Part shown: positions 54,895 through 64,000 of the stretch, piece after piece | Layout of the letters: each line of letters starts with the position of its first letter | Numbering within the stretch: position 1 is the first letter of the stretch | Assembly: GCA_030847615.1 (NCBI GenBank) | Contig: JAUMIR010000003.1 | Span: forward strand, 72,054,001 to 72,118,000 | DNA from: Gambelia wislizenii | Taxonomy: Eukaryota > Chordata > Lepidosauria > Squamata > Crotaphytidae | Direction: 5' to 3' | DNA length: 64,000 nt | The notes under the pieces: model-generated | Seen by the model: the letters and a program-made list of their open reading frames with translations, nothing else | Told to the model about the DNA's origin: nothing | The model's database searches: none | Program-made: the position numbers and the translations under genes

Positions 54895-57385
54895 CCTTTT
54901 ATTGGCACCTTTTATCTGGTGCTACTCATGCTGCCGGGTACACTCTGGATCTTGTTTTCTGCAGTGGATTAGGTGAATGTGATTTGGGGTGGAGGAACTA
55001 TCTATAGTTCCGTTGTCATGGACAGATCATTACCTGGTGGGGGTTAAGATTTGCTGGGACTCAAAACCTCTGCAGGGGTGGGGGACCCATTAAGATGGTC
55101 CTCCCCAGGAGGACCTGATGGCTCTTGAGGAGTTTCCTGCTGCTTTGATAGGTGGTCCCGTTGAATTTCTGGCCAACCTCTGGAATCGAGAAGTGGCCGG
55201 GGCAGTAGACACTATCACTCCCAAGCGTCCCCTCTCATGGAGTGGAACAAAACCAGCCCCCTGGTTTTTTGGGGAGCTGGTGGCAGTGAAACAAGTGCCT
55301 AGAACAATGTTGGCTGAGAACTTGGAACACATCTGATTGAATATAGGTTAAAGTTCATTTTAGGACCTACTCTAGAGCAATACAGGCATTCTGCCACAAT
55401 TGTGTATGCAGGGAGCCAACCAGCAGAGCTGTTTCATGTGGTCAGAGGTCTTTTACATACTGGCCCAAGAAAGGAAACTCTAGATCACTTGTCAGCTCAT
55501 TGTGAACAATTTGCCCAGTACTTTGCAGATAAAATTGCTTGGATCTGCTCTGACTTGGATGCTATGATTGATACCGATCCAGTGGATGTAACTCTGCCCC
55601 CTGCTTGTCCAACTACAATGGATACTTTTCAATTTGTGCAACCTGAGGATATGGGCAGAATTTTTGGAGAAATGAGAGCCACGACATGTGTGTTAGATCC
55701 TTGCCCTTGCTGGCTTATTATTGAAGCCAGAGGAGGTCTCGCTAAATGGGTAGAGGGAGTGGTTAAATGCCTCCTTAAAACAGGGCAGAATTCCAGCTTG
55801 CCTGAAGGAGGTTGTTATAAAACTAATACTAAAAAAAAATCCCCATTATTTAATATTCCATTTTTAGGCAAGGTTCTAGAGCATGTGGTGGCCTCCCAGC
55901 TCCAGGGGTTTCTGAATGAAATGGATTATCTAGATCCATTTCAATTTGGTTTCAGGCCTGGTTATGGAACTGAGTCAGCTTTGGTCGCCTTGGTGGATGA
56001 CCTATACAGGGATCTGGACAGGGGGAGTGTGTCCTTGTTGGTTCTACTGGACCTCTCAGTGGCTTTTGATACCATTGACCATGGTATTCTTCTGGGCTGT
56101 CTTGCTGGGATGGGACTTGGGGTTGCTGGGATGGGACTTGGGGGTTCTGTTTTAGAGTGGCTCCATTCCTTCCTGGAAGTGTGAACCCAGAAGGTGGTGC
56201 TGGGGGACTCCTGTCCAACCCCTTGGCCACTGGCCTGTAGGGTCCCTCGGGGTTCATCCCCCATGCTGTTTAACATATACATGAAACAGCAGGGATTGGT
56301 TATCCAGGGTTTTGGGGTTCAGTGCCATCAGTATGCAGATGACACCCAATACTATTACTCCTTTTTACCACAAGCCAAGGAAACTGTTTTGGTCCTAAAC
56401 TGGTAAGTGGCATCAGTAATGGACTAGATGAGGGTGAACAAATTGAAACTTAATCCACGCAAGACAGAAGTGCTCCTGGTCAGTTGAAAGGCAGCTCAGG
56501 AAATAGGGATTCAGCCTGTGCTGGATGGGGTTACACTCCCCCTGAAGACAAAAGGTCGCAGCTTGGGGGGTGCTGCTAAATTCAGCTCTGAGCCTGGAAG
56601 CCCAGGTCTCAGCAGTGGTTTAGGAGTGCATTTGCACAGTTACAGCTTGTGTGCCAGCTGCACCCGCTCCTTAAGACTTCAGATCTGGCCATGGTGACAC
56701 ATGCCTTAGTTACATCCCAGTTGGATTACTGTAACACACTCTGTGTGGGGATGCCTTTGAAGAGCGTTCAGAAACTCCAACTGGTTCAAAGAGCTGCAAC
56801 CAGATTGCTAAAAGGAGCTGGCTACAGGGATCATACAACCTCCTTGTGACACTGGCTGCCAGTCTGTTTCCAGGCACAATTCAAAGTGCTGGTTATGATC
56901 TCTAAAGCCCTACATGGCTCAGGTCCAGGTTATTTGAAGGACTGTATTCTCCCTTATGACCCAGCACAGGCTCTTCAATCTGCTGGGGAGTCCCTTCTCT
57001 CTGTCCCACCACCCTCACAGGTACATCTGGTGGGAACTCAGGAGACAGCTTTCTCAGTGGCTGCCTGCAGGCTCTGGAATGCTCTGCTCAGAGAAGTCAG
57101 ATTGACACCCTCCCTGTCATTCTTCTGGAGCAAAGTAAGAACTTTCCTGTTTTGGCAGGCCTTTGCCGATCTTTGCTAATGGATATGCTGCGGTATATGT
57201 GAGTGTTGTGCATGTGGATGTGTATATATGCACATGTTTTTAGAGTTTTAGCTGTTTTTAACTTTTTTATTTTTTTAGTCGTTTATTTGTGTTTAATTGT
57301 TTTAGTGTGTTTTAACTTTTGTATTTTGCTGATTTCAGCAATGTCTTTTTATTGTACGCTGCTTTGAGTCCCAAATTTCTTTGGT
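54895..57385 (+). pseudogene. L2-type LINE ORF2 remnant with 3' end
   Basis: It begins with the end of the endonuclease ('TLDLVFCSGLGE'), then linker sequence ('LSAHCEQFAQYFADKI', 'PEDMGRIFGEMRATTCVLDP'). The RT has 'FLGKVLEHVVASQL', 'FGFRPGYGTESALVALVDDL', motif A 'LLDLSVAFDTIDHGILLG', motif B 'VPRGSSPMLFN' (shortened) and motif C 'QYADDTQ'. Then follow 'VTHALVTSQLDYCNTL', 'LVQRAATRLL' and 'LWNALLREVRL', and a T-rich 3' region ending 'tgtacgctgctttgagtccc'. A 20-bp tandem duplication near 56104-56144 repeats 'GMGLG'. Several stops and shifts make it inactive. It is the best L2 copy in the window. Confidence 0.9.
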
Positions 57386-57447
57386 TCTTGAAGTGGAAGA
57401 TCGTCCAGGATGTTCATCATCTTCCACATTCTCACGTCCTTCTTTGA

Positions 57448-57620
57448 GGAGATTATCAGACATGTTAAAAGTGGCATTACATGAATGCCAGGAGATTACA
57501 GAAGGGCTCCCTTTTCAGATGATGTCATTCTCCCCTTGTTATGCACCCATTCTGCTGCCGTTCTGCCGGCACTGCTTTTTATTGACAGGAGAAGCCATCA
57601 ATAGATCCCTCATTCCATTT
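57448..57620 (+). mobile_element. Non-autonomous inverted-repeat transposon, copy 7 (left end only)
   Basis: The left end is a perfect GGAGATTATCAG (57448-57459), preceded by TGA. The motif 'cccttttcagatgatgtcat' lies 61 bp inside, exactly as in copy 5. The sequence breaks off after 'cattccattt' at 57620, where the L1 starts. Confidence 0.85.
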
Positions 57621-60600
57621 AATTAAAAGATGAAAGATAAACTTTGGATATGGAAAGTGAAGGAGCTAAATAGCCCAGAAAAAAGAAAGAAAATATTCCA
57701 TCATATACAGAAACAGAAAATAGATATTACCGTATTACAGAAAACCCATATTAGAGAACAGGACATAAGACAAATAAAAAAACCCCAAAATTAGGAGACT
57801 TGTACTCAACAAAATATGGTTTAAAAAAAAAAGAGAGGGTGGCAATATATGTCAATAAAAAATATGAATCTGAGGAAGTGTTTAATGACAAAAAGGGATA
57901 CTATATTGGAGTAGAAGTTAAATTGCTTGGTAAAAAGGTATTGGTAACTGGATTATATGCTCCCCAGGAAAATAAGAAAATTTTCTTCCAGGAACTACTG
58001 AAAGTCATGGACTATGACTACTCTAATTTTATTATAGCAGGTGACTGGAATGCAGTGTGTGACCCAGAAAGAGACAGGCCTATTAGGAAAGCTGAAAGAA
58101 GAAAGCAGGAGAATCTACCAATAACAGCAAGAGAACTAATAACCCAATTGGGACTTATGGACATATGGTGACATTTAGATATCACAGAAAATAATTATAC
58201 TTACTATTCAGACTGGCATCAGAGCTGGTCTAGAATAGATATGATTATGGTATCAAAAACCTTACAGAAAAAGATAAAGAAAGTTGAAATATCGCAAAGA
58301 ATGTTATCAGATCATGTGCTGATAATAATGGAAGTGGGAAGGAGGAAAACACCTTTTCAGTGGAAGTTAAATGATATGTTACTGAAAAAAGATAAAATAA
58401 TAGAACAAATGGAAAAGATAATAAGACAATATTTTATAGAAAATATGGATAAGGGTGTAACAATTAATATAGTATGGGATACAGGAAAAGCCGTAGTGAG
58501 GGGAGAGTTAATAAGACAAGAAATAGAATATAAGAAAGAAAGAAGTAAAAAATGAAATAAAATTCTAGAAGAATTAGGACAAAAAGAAAAGGAAGATAAA
58601 CTAAATCCAGGAAATGAGAAAATAGGAAGAGAGTTAAAAATGTTAAGAAAACAATTAAATATGGAAATGAACCTAGAAATGGGCCAAAATTTGAAATTTG
58701 CCCCCAAAATATTTTGAACATGCAAATAAGCCGGGAAAATGGTTGGCGTTGAGGATAAGAAAAGAGAGAGAGAGAAAAGTAATAACAGAAATTAGAATAA
58801 ACAACGAAAGGTTGGTAAAACAAACAGAGATTATGAAGGCTTTCTATGAATATTTTCGTGGAGTTTATAAAGAACACAGATCTACAAGTGAAACACAGGA
58901 AAAAATTAGAAAATATCTTGAAAAAGAAAACATCCCACAATTAACTGAAAGTCAAAGACAAAGACTAAATGAACCAATAACAATTAAAGAAATTTGGGAA
59001 GCAATAGGGGAATTAAAAAATGGTAAAGCACCAGGACCGGATGGCTTCTCGGTGTTATACTATAAGACATTTGCAGAGGAGTTAATAGGTCCCTTGCATA
59101 AGCTTCTAAATCAGATAAACCAGTCAAACATACCAGACACGTGGAGAAAAGCTAATATCGTCCTCATACCTAAGGAAGGGAAAGACCAGACATGAATAGC
59201 TAACTATAGACCAATCTCATTGCTAAATATTGATTATAAGATCTTCACAAATATCTTAGCAGAGAGATTGAAAAAAGTCCTAACATCATGGATATATGAA
59301 GATCAGAGTGGATTTCTGCCAGGAAGAAATACGAAGGATAACTTGAGAACATTATTAAATGTGGTAGAATATTACAAAAAACATAATGAATGAAAATTAG
59401 TAATGGTATTTATGGACGCTGAAAAAGCGTTCGATAATATGAACTGGGGATTCATGAATATAGTATTAGAAGGAATGGGGACTGGTAGTAATTATTTGGA
59501 TTGGATTGGGATGATCTATAAAAAGCAAGAAGCACATATAATAATCAACGGGGGGAAATCTAAAATATGCCCAATAAGGAGAGGCACTCACCAGGGCTGC
59601 CCACTATCTCCTTTATTGTTTATTATAGTCCTGGAAATTTTGAATAGGAAAATAAGGCTAAGTCAACAAATAAAAGGGATTAAAATCCAGGAGTATTATT
59701 ACAAATACAAAGCGCTTGCTGATGATTTGGTCTATTTTCTAGATAATCCAATGGAAAACATTGAACTATTAATCAAGACTATTGAGGAATATGGATAACT
59801 AGCAGGGCTAAAGATAAACAGGGACAAAACTGTGATAATTACTAAAAATATAAGTAAAGGGGAGGAACAACAACTAGAGAAAATTACGGGATTTAAGGCA
59901 GAAAAAAACCCCAAAATATTTAGGAATAAATATCACTAACAAAAACATAGATATATATGAAAATAATTATATTAATGGATGGAAGAAAATAAAGGAATAA
60001 CTAAAAAGGTGGAGTAAACTAAATTTAACATGGTTGGGTAGAATGGCGGTAGTAAAAATGACGGTGAGCCCTAAGCTACTATACTTATTTCAAAATATTC
60101 CCATACTTTATAATGAGAAATTTTTTAACATGGCAAATAAGGATATATTTGGATTTATATGGGCAAATAAAATACCCTGGATTAAGAGGAAATTATTATA
60201 TGACTCCAAAGAGAGAGGAGGACTAAGTTTCCCAGATATCAAAAGCTATTATGAAGCAAGTTGCTTCTTATGGATTAAAGAATGGATACTGCTAGATAAT
60301 ATGAGGATGTTATGACTAGAGGGCTTCAATTTGCGTTTCGGGTGGCATGCTTATATCTGGTATAGAAAGGTTGAAGTACATAAATGTTTCACCCACCACT
60401 TTATCAGATGTGCTTTACTAAAAACATGGTTAAAATATAAAGAAAAACTATATTGGAAGATACCAGTCTGGATGTCAACGCACAAAGCGTTCCATGGAAG
60501 AGAAAATTTGGTTAAAGGTAGATGGCTAAGGTATAGGGAGATCTTAAAGAAGGAAAGAGGGACATATAAAATGAAGTCTGAAGAAGAGTTGAAAAAAGAA

Positions 60601-60800
60601 AATATTCATTGTCACTGGTTCCTTCTCAGACAAATAACAGAAAAATTTAAGAAGGATATAGGCTTGGAGGGAATAGAAGAAGAAATGAATGAAGTGGACA
60701 AAATAATGTGGGATCAGAAAGGGAGATTTATGTCAAAAATGTACAAAGAAATTTTGAAACTGAATTTGGAACAAAAGATAATAAAACCATACATGATTTT
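57621..60800 (+). pseudogene. L1 LINE ORF2 remnant, 5'-truncated
   Basis: The endonuclease starts near 57627 ('WIWKVKELNSPEKR'). The catalytic-glutamate block, normally LQETH, reads 'LQKTH' near 57735. 'GLYAPQENKK', 'IIAGDWNAVCDPERDR' and 'LSDHVLIIM' follow. The RT has 'NGKAPGPDGF', 'NIVLIPKEGKD', 'NYRPISLLNIDYKIF', motif A 'FMDAEKAFDNM', motif B 'GTHQGCPLSPLLF' and motif C 'ALADDLVYF'. The C-terminal part runs to 60800, where CR1-B sequence begins. Stops occur at 58169, 59193 and 59392 among others. The type resembles squamate L1s. It has no 3' untranslated region here because CR1-B interrupts it. Confidence 0.92.
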
Positions 60801-61260
60801 ATCCTGCCAGGGAGAAGAAGGAGAGCAGCTTCTGGACAGCCACTTTGAATGGGTGTTTCAATTTTTTTTAAAAAAAAACTGTTGGGAGAGGCTGCTTGTT
60901 GCTGAGTGGGGTGGAGCTTCTGTGAGTTTGAATTTTTTAAAACTCTTGGGAGAGGCTGGTTGTTGTTGAGGGGGTGGAGCTTCTGTGAGTCATACCTGTG
61001 AGTCACTAGGGGGTGCAGCTGGGAGCCTAGCTCTATATAACTCCTTGCAGGGGCTTTCTAGGCCAGTTTCCTATCAGGGAGAAGAAGGAGAGCAGCTTCT
61101 GGACAGCCACTTTGAGTGGGTGAGTTTCAATTTTTTTTAAACTGTTGGAAGAGGCTGCTTGTTGCTGAGGTACAAGCCTAACAGTGTGCGAATTTGAGAG
61201 ACCAAACAAAAGTACAGCATAGAGTTCTCAGCATTAACTAAGAGTTCTAAGATTACCTAA
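60801..61260 (+). promoter_or_regulatory. CR1-B 5' promoter region
   Basis: Units starting 'cctgccagggagaagaagga' (60803) and 'cctatcagggagaagaagga' (61069), with 'gggagaggctgcttgttgct' (60893) and 'gggagaggctggttgttgtt' (60949) repeated between them. TATATAA at 61034-61040, about 235 bases upstream of the ORF1 ATG. Promoter function is inferred from position and from CR1-A. Confidence 0.7.
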
Positions 61261-61271
61261 AAGCTCTCACC

Positions 61272-62249
61272 ATGGACACTGAGGGGACTGCTGCAGTCAC
61301 CTGCAACACTTGTGCGATGTTTGTCTTCTTGTCTACAGATGTGGGAAACTTCACATGCACCAAGTGCAAGTTGGTAGCCCTCTTGGAGGAGAAAGTCCAG
61401 CAGCTGGAGACATGGGTAGCTACACTTCAACAGATTTGTGAGCAAGAGATTTTCCTGGACAGAAAAGAACGAACAGTCTTGGACGGGGACCTCACAGAGG
61501 AACTGGTTGGGGAGGAGAGGGTCACTTTACAGACACACGAGGTAGACAGCTGGAGGAATGTCACACACAGAACAAGAATATCCAGGGATTCTTCGAGCAG
61601 CTTGCAGCTACAGAATCGTTTCGAAGCCCCCTCCCTTATAGAGGACAACGAGGAAGAACAGCATGGACAGACTTCAGGGGTAGAGCAGGGGACCTTGAGA
61701 GGACCACCGCAAGGAACAGCAGCTGCGAAGCCTCGGGGGAGGCATGTGGTGGTGGTGGGGGACTCCTTGCTGCGGGGTACAGAAGCAGTGGTATGTGGGC
61801 CTGACAAGATGACTCGGGAGGTGTGTTGTCTCCCTTGGGCAAAGATCCATGATTTGACCTAGAGGCTGACAAGACTTGTCAAGCCTACGGATCATTACCC
61901 CTTCCTTTTGGTCCATGTGGGAACCAATGATACTGCAAGGCACAGATTTCCCAAGATCAGAAGAGATTATGAGGCTCTGGGAAGGAAGCTGAAAGAAATG
62001 GATGCACAGGTTGTCATCTTGTCTCTTCTGCTAGTTGAAGGGCATGGTCCAGGAAGGAAAAGGAAAATAGCCAACGTAAACAACTGGCTCCATAGATGGT
62101 GTCACCAAGAATGATTTGGATTCTTGGATCATGGGCTGTGCTTCCATGAGGGGGGACTTCTGGCAATAGATGGGGTTCATCTGACAACAGTTGGCAGAAA
62201 CATTTTTGCCTACAGTTTCAAGAATTTGATCAGGAGGGCTTTAAACTGA
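61272..62249 (+). pseudogene. CR1-B ORF1
   Basis: It runs from the ATG at 61272 with C-x2-C pairs (CNTC, CTKC) and a leucine-rich coiled-coil-like stretch 'LVALLEEKVQQLETWVATLQ'. Glutamate-rich sequence and the SGNH hydrolase-type block 'VVVVGDSLLRGTE', with the GDS serine intact, follow. It is stopped by a TAG at 61860-61862 where CR1-A has a Glu codon. Beyond the stop the same protein continues with 'HVGTNDTARH' and 'IDGVHLT'; a TGA at 62113-62115 replaces the sense codon seen in CR1-A. The gene end is at 62247-62249. Confidence 0.88.
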
Positions 62250-62254
62250 GTCAT

Positions 62255-64000
62255 ATGGGGGAGGGAGACAGTATTCTGGAAGGCAAAAGGGCTGGAGAAA
62301 ATAGTCAAACTGTCATAGAGGGAACAAGGCAAACAGCGCAAGAACCCAACAGTGGGAGGCAAAAAACCTTGCACAGGCAGCAAGTAAAGGGAACACAAGG
62401 TCTTAGATGTCTCTACACAAATGCACAGAGCATGGGAAATAAGCAAGATGAACTCAAACTCCCAGCACTACAAAACAAATATGATATAATAGGCATTACT
62501 GAAACCTGGTGGAATGTAGGATTGGTATGTAGGAATAGCGGGGTATAACCTTTATAAGAGAAACAGGCCAAACAGGAAAGGAGGAGGAATAGCATTATAT
62601 GTCAGGGATATTTATACCAATGAAGAGATCCATGACATCAATACTGGGAGCCAGGTTGAGAGCATCTGGATAAAAATTAAAAGGGAGGGAAACAACAGGG
62701 ATGTTATTGTGGGACTCTACTACAGACGCCCAAGTCAGACGGACGAATTGGATGATGCCTTTCTGGAACAGATGACCACAGACACAGAAAGGAGAGATGT
62801 AGTAGTGATGGGTGACTTCAACTATCCTGATATTTGCTCGAAATCTAACTCAACCAAAACTTCAAGGTCTAGCAAATTCCTTACCTGCCTGGAAGACAAT
62901 TTCATGGTCCAAAAGGTGGAAGAGGCAACAAGGGGGTCAGCTATTTTAGATCTGATCCTAACCAACAGGGATGACCTGGTTAATGGGGTGCAAATGGTGG
63001 GATCCTTAGGTGAGAGTGATCATGTTCTCCTGGAGTTTATTATACAATGGAAAGGAGAAGCCAGGCATAGTCAGGCATGCATTCTCGACTTTAGGAGAGA
63101 TGATTTCAATAAACTCAGGGAAATACTGGGGGTGATTCCATGGTCAGGAATATTAAAAGAGAAGAGACCTCAAGATAGATGGGACTTTCTCAAAAGGGAG
63201 ATACTGAAAGCACAATTTCAAACAGTACCATTGAGGAAGAAAAATGGGAGGTGTCTCAAGAAACCAGGATGGATGACTAAAGAACTTTCAACAGAGCTAA
63301 GTTTTAAACGGAACATGTATAGGAAATGGAAAAAGGGGGAAATCACCAAAGAAGAATTCAAACAGATAGCGAACACGTGTAGGAGTAAAGTCAGAAAAGC
63401 TAAAGTGCAGAATGAGCTCAGGCTTGCTAGAGAGGATAAGAACAATAAAAAGTTTTTTGGGGGGTATGTCCGCAGCAAAAGGAGGAAGAAGGAAATGGTA
63501 GGGCCACTTCGTGGAGAAGATGGCAAAATGCTAACAGGGACAGAGAAAAGGCAGAATTACTCAACACCTTCTTTGCCTCAGTGTTTTCAGAAAAGGAAAA
63601 GGGTGACCAATCTGAGGAGAATGGAACAGAGGACCCAATAGGGGAAATCCAGCACAGAATAAGCAAAGAGGTAGTACAGGAATACCTTATTAATCTAAAT
63701 GAATTTAAATCTCACGGACCAGATGAATACATCCAAGAGTATTACAAGAGCTGGCAAATGTAATCTCAGAGCCATTGGCAACAATCTTTGAGAACTCTTG
63801 GAGAACAGGAGAAGTCCCAGCAGACTGGAGGAGGGCAAATGTTGTCCCCATTTTCAAAAAGGGGGAAAAGGAGGATCCCAACAATTATCGTCCAGTTAGT
63901 CTGACATCAATACCATTAAACAGAGAGTCTGTGAACATTTAGAAGGCAATGCCATAATCACAAAAAGTCAACATGGGTTTCAGAGAAACAAGTCATGCCA
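62255..64000 (+). pseudogene. CR1-B ORF2 (endonuclease and start of RT, partial)
   Basis: The ATG at 62255 lies six bases after the ORF1 stop, as in CR1-A. The endonuclease blocks 'YTNAQSM' and 'ITETWW' are followed by a small deletion near 62510 that shifts the frame (protein stop near 62548). The reading resumes with 'GLYYRRPSQTDELDDAF' (62709), 'VVMGDFNYPDI' and 'ESDHVLLEF', then is shifted again by a one-base loss near 63537. The RT start is present in later frames to the window edge. Confidence 0.9.

Larger units (their letters stand above)
60801..64000 (+). mobile_element. CR1 LINE (CR1-B), cut by window end
   Basis: It has the same structure as CR1-A: a repeated 5' region with TATATAA, ORF1 from 61272, ORF2 from 62255. 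The window ends inside the RT region ('caacatgggtttcagagaaa'). By eye it is over 90% identical to CR1-A. It sits inside the L1. Confidence 0.95.

Noticed and set aside
58357..58940. Minus-strand frames of 122 and 158 codons rich in Phe and Leu
   Set aside because: Antisense of A-rich L1 coding sequence; the apparent hydrophobic segments are an artefact.

Overview
This window looks like intergenic or intronic DNA from a squamate reptile, probably a lizard. I found no host gene, exon or structural RNA gene that I can support. The species group is inferred from the repeat mix. There are CR1 LINEs ending in tandem ATTCTATG-type 8-mers, L2 and L1 LINEs, and a third non-LTR family. There are tRNA-derived SINEs with a tail ending near 'gacttgaaggcacacaacaac' (Sauria-SINE/BovB-like), a vertebrate Ty1/copia element, and many short palindromic DNA transposons.

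Layout, left to right. Positions 419-2886 hold two SINEs, each split by a short inverted-repeat transposon; the first of these transposons is itself split by a LINE 3' fragment. Positions 3130-4860 are a decayed L2 LINE with an antisense CR1 tip inside it. Positions 5219-9735 hold a tandem duplication, another transposon copy, a LINE 3' end, microsatellites, a SINE, an inverted repeat, a Tigger-like element and an unnamed repeat. Positions 10100-12552 are a rearranged minus-strand Ty1/copia element. A GC-rich hairpin block lies at 14042-14657, a transposon copy at 14757-15385 and a probable minus-strand LTR at 15976-16532. Positions 18742-20450 hold two more transposon copies, a CR1 3' end and a palindromic MITE. 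A non-LTR retrotransposon with RT and a C-terminal zinc finger lies at about 21290-23265. Positions 25630-28825 carry a dense set of MITEs, hAT and Tigger-like elements, CR1 and SINEs. Two related LTR copies lie near 29720-30572 and 38000-39613. Between them is a nearly complete CR1 (CR1-A, 32512-37036) with a repeated 5' promoter region, ORF1 and ORF2. Positions 40800-54400 are mostly unassigned, with scattered CR1 tips, SINEs and one hAT foldback. The right edge is a chain: L2 (54895-57385), a truncated transposon (57448-57620), an L1 (57621-60800) and a second CR1 (CR1-B, from about 60801 past the window end).

All recognised coding sequence belongs to retroelements and is broken by frameshifts or stops. 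The most interesting signal is a group of short non-autonomous transposons with 12-bp termini related to GGA(G/C)(A/T)TTATCAG and 3-bp target duplications. Several copies landed in repeats whose pre-insertion sequence can be recovered inside this window. All homology statements come from reading the sequence by eye; no alignment or database search was run.
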